This document shows, piece after piece, positions 59,441 to 64,000 of a stretch of 64,000 nucleotides of DNA. The number at the start of each line of letters is the position of its first letter. Positions within the stretch are counted from its first letter, which is position 1. The stretch lies in NCBI GenBank assembly GCA_963817025.1, contig CAWFML010000004.1, forward strand, positions 1,364,001 to 1,428,000, given 5' to 3'. Under the pieces are notes generated by a model. That model ran no database searches. It was not told the origin of the DNA and worked only from the letters and a program-made list of their open reading frames with translations. The position numbers were made by a program, and so were the translations under genes. The stretch comes from JACMLC01 sp963817025 (GTDB lineage: Bacteria > Acidobacteriota > Blastocatellia > Pyrinomonadales > Pyrinomonadaceae).

Positions 59441-61783
59441 ATGGCGAAAAAGAAAAAAACCGCTGATGGCAAAAAGCCGCAGAGCGAAGCTACGACCGCG
59501 CGCCTGCCGGAAAAAAGGTTGACGGAAGAACAGGTCAACATCAAAGAAGTGTCAACCGTCAAGCCCCGGACGCCGGAAGATTCGGCGACTGTCGGCCCGC
59601 GTAAAAAGCGCGTCAAAGGCACGCCCCCGCCCAGACTCTCGCATCACAAGGCGCGCACGAAGTGGTTTCAAGCTCGCGCGACATGGCCTGTGCGCGAGGC
59701 TCCCGTGCGAAAGTTGATACAGGAGCGCACGCGCGTCAAGAAGGCTCTGGCCCGCCCCGCCAGCGTCTCTGCCGAATGGGAGAGCGTCGGGCCGTCAAAC
59801 ATCGGCGGCAGAATGACGTGTCTGGCCTGTCATCCAGAGCATCCTGAACGCATCTGGGCCGGAGCGGCTGGCGGCGGAGTGTGGCAGAGCGGCGACGCTG
59901 GACAGACATGGCAATCGGTCTGGAACGATCAGGACATTCTGAATATCGGCTCGCTGGCGATTGACGAGAAAAACCCCGACATCATTTATTGCGGCACGGG
60001 CGAAGCCAATCTCTCGCTCGATTCTTATCCCGGCGTCGGACTCTATAAAAGCATGGACGCGGGCCGGAGCTGGCAGTTAATCGCCTCGACTGAGAGGACG
60101 GGGCTGCCCAAACATATCGGCGTGATTGCCATAGACCCCTTCGATTCAAAGCACGTGCTGCTCGGCGGCATCGGCTATGCCGAAGTGAGCAGCTCGGGCG
60201 AGGATTTCGGCGGCATCTTTGAATCGCTTGATAGCGGCGTCACGTGGACGCGACAGACCTTTATCGCCGCAGGAAACTACTGGTGTCACTCGATTGTCTT
60301 CCACCCGACAAAGAAGAAGGTCATCTATGCGACCTTTACGGAGCAAGGCTCGAACAATGGAATCTGGCGCACCAAGAATGGCGGAAAAAATTGGGAGCAA
60401 CTGACAAAAGGCTTGCCTGAGCCTGCGCGCTTCGGGCGGGCGACGCTCGCCATCAGTCGCTCGAATCCTGAAGTGCTCTATGCCTTTGTCAAAGACGAGG
60501 TATCGAGCAACAAAGACTTGCTGCTCGGCGTCTTTCGCACCTCGAACGGCGGCAACACTTGGAAAAGCATCGGCGGCGACCATTTCAAAGAAGAGGGACA
60601 AATCTCTTACGGCAACACGATTGCCGTGCATCCTGAGAAACCGAACTTCGTCATCTGCGGCGGCGTTGACCTGCACCTGACGAAAAACGGCGGCCAGACA
60701 TGGACACAGGCCACTTTCTGGGATGCCAACCGGGGCGAGCCGACATACGCGCACGCAGACCATCACGCGCTCGTGATGCCGCGAGCCGTGCCGGGACGTA
60801 TCTACGATGCCAACGACGGCGGGTTGGACATGAGCGATGACGGCGGAAGCACCTGGGCCAATCGCAGCACGGGTCTGGTGGTCACGATGTTTTATGACAT
60901 GGACATCGCGCAGAGCGACGGGCTGGTCTTTGGCGGCGGCGCGCAGGACAACGGAACTGTGATTACCACCAACGGAGAGAGCAGCGGCTTCTTCGAGCTG
61001 CTCGGAGGCGATGGCGGGTGGATCGTCTTTGACCCGAAAGACGCCAGCCACAAATATGCTTCTTACTACAACCTGAATATCTTTCGCTTTCGCGCAGGGA
61101 AAAAAAAGGGACAGAAAGTCTCGCCTCCCGCTTCCATATCCGAGAAGAATAATATCTGGATGGCGTTTATCACGATGGACCCGTCCAACGCGAATACTGT
61201 CTACACAGGCACTTCGCGCATCTGGAAAACCAAAGACGACGGCGATAGCTGGAAAGCCGTCTCGCCGCATCTGGACGGAAGCTCGATCACGACCATAGAT
61301 GTTGCCCCGGCCAATCCGCAACGCATCTATGTCGGGACAGAGAACGGCGGGTTCTTTCGCAGCCTCAACGGCGGCGAGACGTGGAGTCCGAATCTTTCAG
61401 GAGCCACGCTGCCCGGTCACACGATTACCAGACTTGCCAGTCATCCAAAGGACGCTCAATTGCTGTTTGCGACCATCGCAAACTTTGACCACTCGCATGT
61501 CTTTCGCTCGAAGGATGGCGGAACGACGTGGCAGGATATAGACAAAGGCCAGTTGCCGGATGTTCCGCATCACGTCGTCCTCATCAGGCCGGATGAATTG
61601 AATAAGGTGTATGTGGGAAATGACGCGGGCGTTTTTATTTTCGAGAGCCAGACGGGAACGTGGACTAACCTGACGAAGAATTTACCGAACGCGATGGTGG
61701 TAGATATGGTTTATCACCTCAAGGACGGCACGCTGAACGCGGCCACCTACGGGCGCAGCATCTGGCGCATACGCCTCAAATGA
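59441..61783 (+). CDS. BNR/sortilin-type beta-propeller protein without signal peptide
   Basis: GCGGAGGAC precedes the ATG. The N-terminus is very basic (MAKKKKTADGKKPQ) with no signal peptide. From about residue 105 on, at least ten Asp-box turns are visible: AGQTWQSV, AGRSWQLI, GVTWTRQT, GGKNWEQL, GGNTWKSI, GGQTWTQA, GGSTWANR, DGDSWKAV, GGETWSPN, GGTTWQDI. This gives a two-propeller VPS10/YCF48-like protein. It resembles the exported protein at 48289 but lacks the FG-GAP tail. It is probably cytoplasmic or at the inner membrane through its small neighbour. Confidence 0.85.
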   Translation: MAKKKKTADGKKPQSEATTARLPEKRLTEEQVNIKEVSTVKPRTPEDSATVGPRKKRVKGTPPPRLSHHKARTKWFQARATWPVREAPVRKLIQERTRVKKALARPASVSAEWESVGPSNIGGRMTCLACHPEHPERIWAGAAGGGVWQSGDAGQTWQSVWNDQDILNIGSLAIDEKNPDIIYCGTGEANLSLDSYPGVGLYKSMDAGRSWQLIASTERTGLPKHIGVIAIDPFDSKHVLLGGIGYAEVSSSGEDFGGIFESLDSGVTWTRQTFIAAGNYWCHSIVFHPTKKKVIYATFTEQGSNNGIWRTKNGGKNWEQLTKGLPEPARFGRATLAISRSNPEVLYAFVKDEVSSNKDLLLGVFRTSNGGNTWKSIGGDHFKEEGQISYGNTIAVHPEKPNFVICGGVDLHLTKNGGQTWTQATFWDANRGEPTYAHADHHALVMPRAVPGRIYDANDGGLDMSDDGGSTWANRSTGLVVTMFYDMDIAQSDGLVFGGGAQDNGTVITTNGESSGFFELLGGDGGWIVFDPKDASHKYASYYNLNIFRFRAGKKKGQKVSPPASISEKNNIWMAFITMDPSNANTVYTGTSRIWKTKDDGDSWKAVSPHLDGSSITTIDVAPANPQRIYVGTENGGFFRSLNGGETWSPNLSGATLPGHTITRLASHPKDAQLLFATIANFDHSHVFRSKDGGTTWQDIDKGQLPDVPHHVVLIRPDELNKVYVGNDAGVFIFESQTGTWTNLTKNLPNAMVVDMVYHLKDGTLNAATYGRSIWRIRLK

Positions 61784-61803
61784 GTCCTTGAGATTTAAGC
61801 AAG

Positions 61804-62016
61804 TCACCTGCGCCTGCCGCCCGTGCGTTGCTGAAACCAACGCTCGCGCTGGCGAAGATTGCCGGGAGCTTCACCGACCTTAGGCTCATCGGTTGTGTCC
61901 GCATCTTCATCCGGCTCAGACTCCGAAGCCTCTATGCTCTGACCCGCTTCCGGCTCGTCAGACGAAGAGGCTTTTTCATCTTCCAGACGTTTTTTACTCT
62001 CTGCATCTTTCTTCAT
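61804..62016 (-). CDS. Small acidic protein, 70 residues
   Basis: The product is hydrophilic and disordered in appearance (many Glu, Asp, Ser), with a basic end (RERWFQQRTGGRRR). There is no ribosome binding site, but TATAAT sits about eight bases before the ATG, as in leaderless transcripts. It converges on the BNR gene with 20 bases between stops. Real but unknown, or chance; moderate doubt. Confidence 0.4.
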   Translation of the reverse strand: MKKDAESKKRLEDEKASSSDEPEAGQSIEASESEPDEDADTTDEPKVGEAPGNLRQRERWFQQRTGGRRR

Positions 62017-62591
62017 GCGCGAATTATAGCAACCGGCAAAGCTTGTCGTATAGCAAGAGCCACTCTAAATCCGATTTTGCGCGACGGTTGCGGGGTCTGG
62101 CAGGTGTTTTATCATTCCCCTGCGAATCACACGATTGCGCGCATGCTTGGCATTGTAGAGGGCATCATGTCGGCTGAATCGAGTTGCCGGTGTGAGCCGC
62201 CCGTTTTGAACCCTATTCAATTCGCTCAATCAATTTCGTGAGGCCAACAAAGAAAGTCAGCAGCGTGTGCAGCTATCGTGTGGGAAGATAACTTTATGCC
62301 TGATGGAGTGTCAATAATGTGACCGGAACTTTTTATTCCTGAGGAGATAAAATAAACCTGTCTACAATTGTTGACATATACGCGCCAATGCGTATGCGTC
62401 ATTCAACACCGCTCTCCCGACGTTGCCCCAAACCGCCGGGTTCTCCATCTAAATCCCGAACTTTCTCAATCGGCATCCACGCGGAACGGCTATTGCTTCA
62501 TGGCTACGAGAAACTCACGCTCACGGGTTCCCGCGCCCCTGAGCCTTGCTCAGAATTCTTGAACCCGAAAAGGAAATCTAAAGGGAGCCGC
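62017..62591. other. Intergenic region with one operator-like inverted repeat
   Basis: About 575 bases with rightward open frames that lack ribosome binding sites and known motifs. At 62359-62376 the sequence TGTCTACAATTGTTGACA is an inverted repeat with one mismatched pair; its right half contains TTGACA, a possible -35. A regulator site for the next gene is likely. Confidence 0.4.
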
Positions 62592-63491
62592 ATGGGAGAG
62601 CGTATACCCGGACCATTGTGTACTTTCCGGCTTGGGATGTTTTGGATTGATAGCGGCACGATGTGTCGATCACGTTCCAGCCCGCCGGGTCCTGTCGGAC
62701 TTCTGACATGTCGCATTCTGGACGCTGTCTGCGGAGACGCGGAGAAAGAAAAGTACGACAGGGAGCATCTGTACTCCACTGCCCCGGAAGCCGCCACCAA
62801 GCGCGCGATTGACTTGCAGGTCATCTTTGGCGATTACAGCAGAGGGGGAGAGGTTCGCATCAATAATGAGCAATATCTAAAACGGTTGATTGAGATCGCA
62901 TCGGGCGGGCGGCAGCAAGTTAGTAAGATGGAGGCTAAGGGATTACAGTTTTTTATTATTAGAGGTGGCGCAGAGGGGTTCCTGCCCGGGTGGCTGTCAG
63001 GCAGGAATGCCAGCAACGTCCTAATACCAAAATCTCCAAGTGGCAAAGATACACGCACAATGATCTTCGACTATAATGATTTACTGGCGGTGTTCGATAG
63101 TAAGGGGAAGCTAATCAGCTCCGCGCTCCTGGAAAGGCCCTTGTTCATTGAAGAGAAGTGGAGACAAGAAACCGCAGATAAAATTTATGAAGCATGGGCG
63201 AACAAAGACGTTATCATATATAAAAATACAAGCTACGATATACACTATGTCGGGCTTGGTGTTGAGGATGGCTATCGCGGGAAGAAAACTGTAGACATGC
63301 ATAAGCGGGAGGCTACCAGCGGGTGCATATTCATAGTTGATCCGCATACCCCTCCACTTAAAGATAAAAGTAAGCTCGGCAGGTTCGAGCCAAAACTGAT
63401 TAAGGACATCCTTGCGAGCATTGGCAAGAAAGAGGATGACCTGAAAGGTAAGGGTACGATAGGTATCATGCGCGTGGTTGATATTAAATAA
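62592..63491 (+). CDS. Unknown protein with a possible L,D-transpeptidase-like SGC motif
   Basis: Start chosen at 62592 (MGERIPGPLC) with AAAGGGAG upstream; the frame is open back to 62388 but without a binding site. The 299 residues include TMIFDYNDLLAVFDSKGKLI, VIIYKNTSYDIHYVGLG and VDMHKREATSGCIFIVDPHT. The last resembles the HxxxxxxSxGC active-site block of YkuD-type L,D-transpeptidases. No signal peptide is clear at this start. The family call is tentative; it may be a distant relative or unrelated. Confidence 0.5.
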   Translation: MGERIPGPLCTFRLGMFWIDSGTMCRSRSSPPGPVGLLTCRILDAVCGDAEKEKYDREHLYSTAPEAATKRAIDLQVIFGDYSRGGEVRINNEQYLKRLIEIASGGRQQVSKMEAKGLQFFIIRGGAEGFLPGWLSGRNASNVLIPKSPSGKDTRTMIFDYNDLLAVFDSKGKLISSALLERPLFIEEKWRQETADKIYEAWANKDVIIYKNTSYDIHYVGLGVEDGYRGKKTVDMHKREATSGCIFIVDPHTPPLKDKSKLGRFEPKLIKDILASIGKKEDDLKGKGTIGIMRVVDIK

Positions 63492-63556
63492 TCATCGAAG
63501 GTGAACTCGTTATCTGTATGCTGCAACTTTAAGCAAATCGCTTTTTCGGGTTTCAC

Positions 63557-64000
63557 TCAGGGGCGCGCATCAATCGAGTTGAGGCGTTGCCAGTTTCCAT
63601 CCTCTATGGCGACCTTCAGCCAGTAGCTGTAGCGCGAAGACTCGTCACGCAGCCCACGGCGCAGGTCATCCAGACTTATCCACTTCCAGTCCTCAACCTC
63701 CGCAGGATCGGGCAGGGGCGTGCCCGCGAACTCGCCGACGATGACGTGATCGAACTCGTGCTCTATCAGCGCGCCGTCGAGTTCGACCCGGTAAAGAAAA
63801 TCGAAAGCCTTGCGCAACTCGCATTCAAACCTCATCTCTTCATGCAGGCGGCGGCGCGCGGCGTCGAGCGTGGTCTCGCCCGGACGCGGATGACCGCAGC
63901 AGGTATTCGACCACAGACCGCCGGAGTGATATTTCCCACGCGCCCTCTTCTGGAGCATGAGTCGCCCGCCGGAGTCGAAGACGAAAATTGAGAAGGCTCT
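63557..64000 (-). CDS. idi: Isopentenyl-diphosphate delta-isomerase (type 1, Nudix fold), 5' end outside window
   Basis: The frame is open to the window edge, so the true start lies beyond 64000; the ATG at 63958 is internal. Visible: RAFSIFVFDSGGRLMLQKRA, then KYHSGGLWSNTCCGHPRPGE with the catalytic Cys, the Nudix-like ARRRLHEEM, IEHEFDHVIVGEF with the conserved Glu, and EVEDWKWISLDDL. The enzyme interconverts isopentenyl and dimethylallyl diphosphate for isoprenoids, in the cytoplasm, using a metal ion. Length and motifs fit the family. Confidence 0.88.
   Translation of the reverse strand, partial: RAFSIFVFDSGGRLMLQKRARGKYHSGGLWSNTCCGHPRPGETTLDAARRRLHEEMRFECELRKAFDFLYRVELDGALIEHEFDHVIVGEFAGTPLPDPAEVEDWKWISLDDLRRGLRDESSRYSYWLKVAIEDGNWQRLNSIDARP

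Noticed and set aside
60146..61321. 391-codon minus-strand frame opposite the BNR gene
   Set aside because: No binding site and a composition that follows the opposite gene's codon pattern.

Overview
The window looks like chromosomal DNA of an Acidobacteriota member, probably class Blastocatellia (Pyrinomonadaceae-like). This is inferred from the mix of families: many exported proteins with FG-GAP/VCBS tails, delta-60 repeats, BNR-type beta-propellers, several DinB proteins, a TPR-CHAT protein beside an ECF sigma factor, and intergenic palindromic repeats in many copies. No tRNA, rRNA or CRISPR array was recognised.

Layout. 1-12045: a peptidase-rich locus. Leftward: a trypsin-like protease cut by the window edge, a protein joining two metzincin-like domains to a subtilase domain, and an exported coiled-coil protein. 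Rightward: an ECF sigma factor, a membrane anti-sigma-like/TPR/CHAT (caspase-fold) protein, and two unknown genes, the last two overlapping by ATGA. 12449-21724: an exported laminin-G-like protein, a di-haem peroxidase/FG-GAP gene broken by two frameshifts, a delta-60/FG-GAP protein and a beta-lactamase-fold hydrolase. 21725-25470: repeats and a nested insertion, an IS630-type element inside the right terminal repeat of an IS982-type element, which itself splits a gene for a 185-residue exported protein. Excising both in silico restores the frame exactly.

25471-38065: M15-like peptidase, STAS protein, PhzF, exported metacaspase-like protein, three DinB-like proteins, NRDE protein, NAD(P)-binding protein, small exported proteins and a reprolysin-like metallopeptidase with FG-GAP tail. 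38396-45914: an unknown 565-residue protein, then a 0.5-kb stretch with no credible protein but a near-consensus promoter, many perfect hairpins (three with GNRA loops) and a good terminator, all on the minus strand: a strong candidate structured non-coding RNA. After it come a coiled-coil protein, a XRE regulator with a 20-bp palindrome upstream, a truncated gene, a Band-7 protein coupled to a 50-residue membrane protein, and small exported proteins. 45871-64000: delta-60 and BNR beta-propeller proteins with FG-GAP tails, an AAA ATPase of the CbbX/SpoVK type, SDR, CoA-binding protein, serine hydrolase with TPRs, LpxL-like acyltransferase, a second BNR protein without signal peptide, a possible L,D-transpeptidase-like protein, and an isopentenyl-diphosphate isomerase running off the right edge.

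Two families of miniature inverted-repeat elements (four copies of one, about twelve of the other) fill most long intergenic gaps. Start codons were moved from the longest open frame wherever a Shine-Dalgarno sequence and a signal peptide pointed to an internal start.
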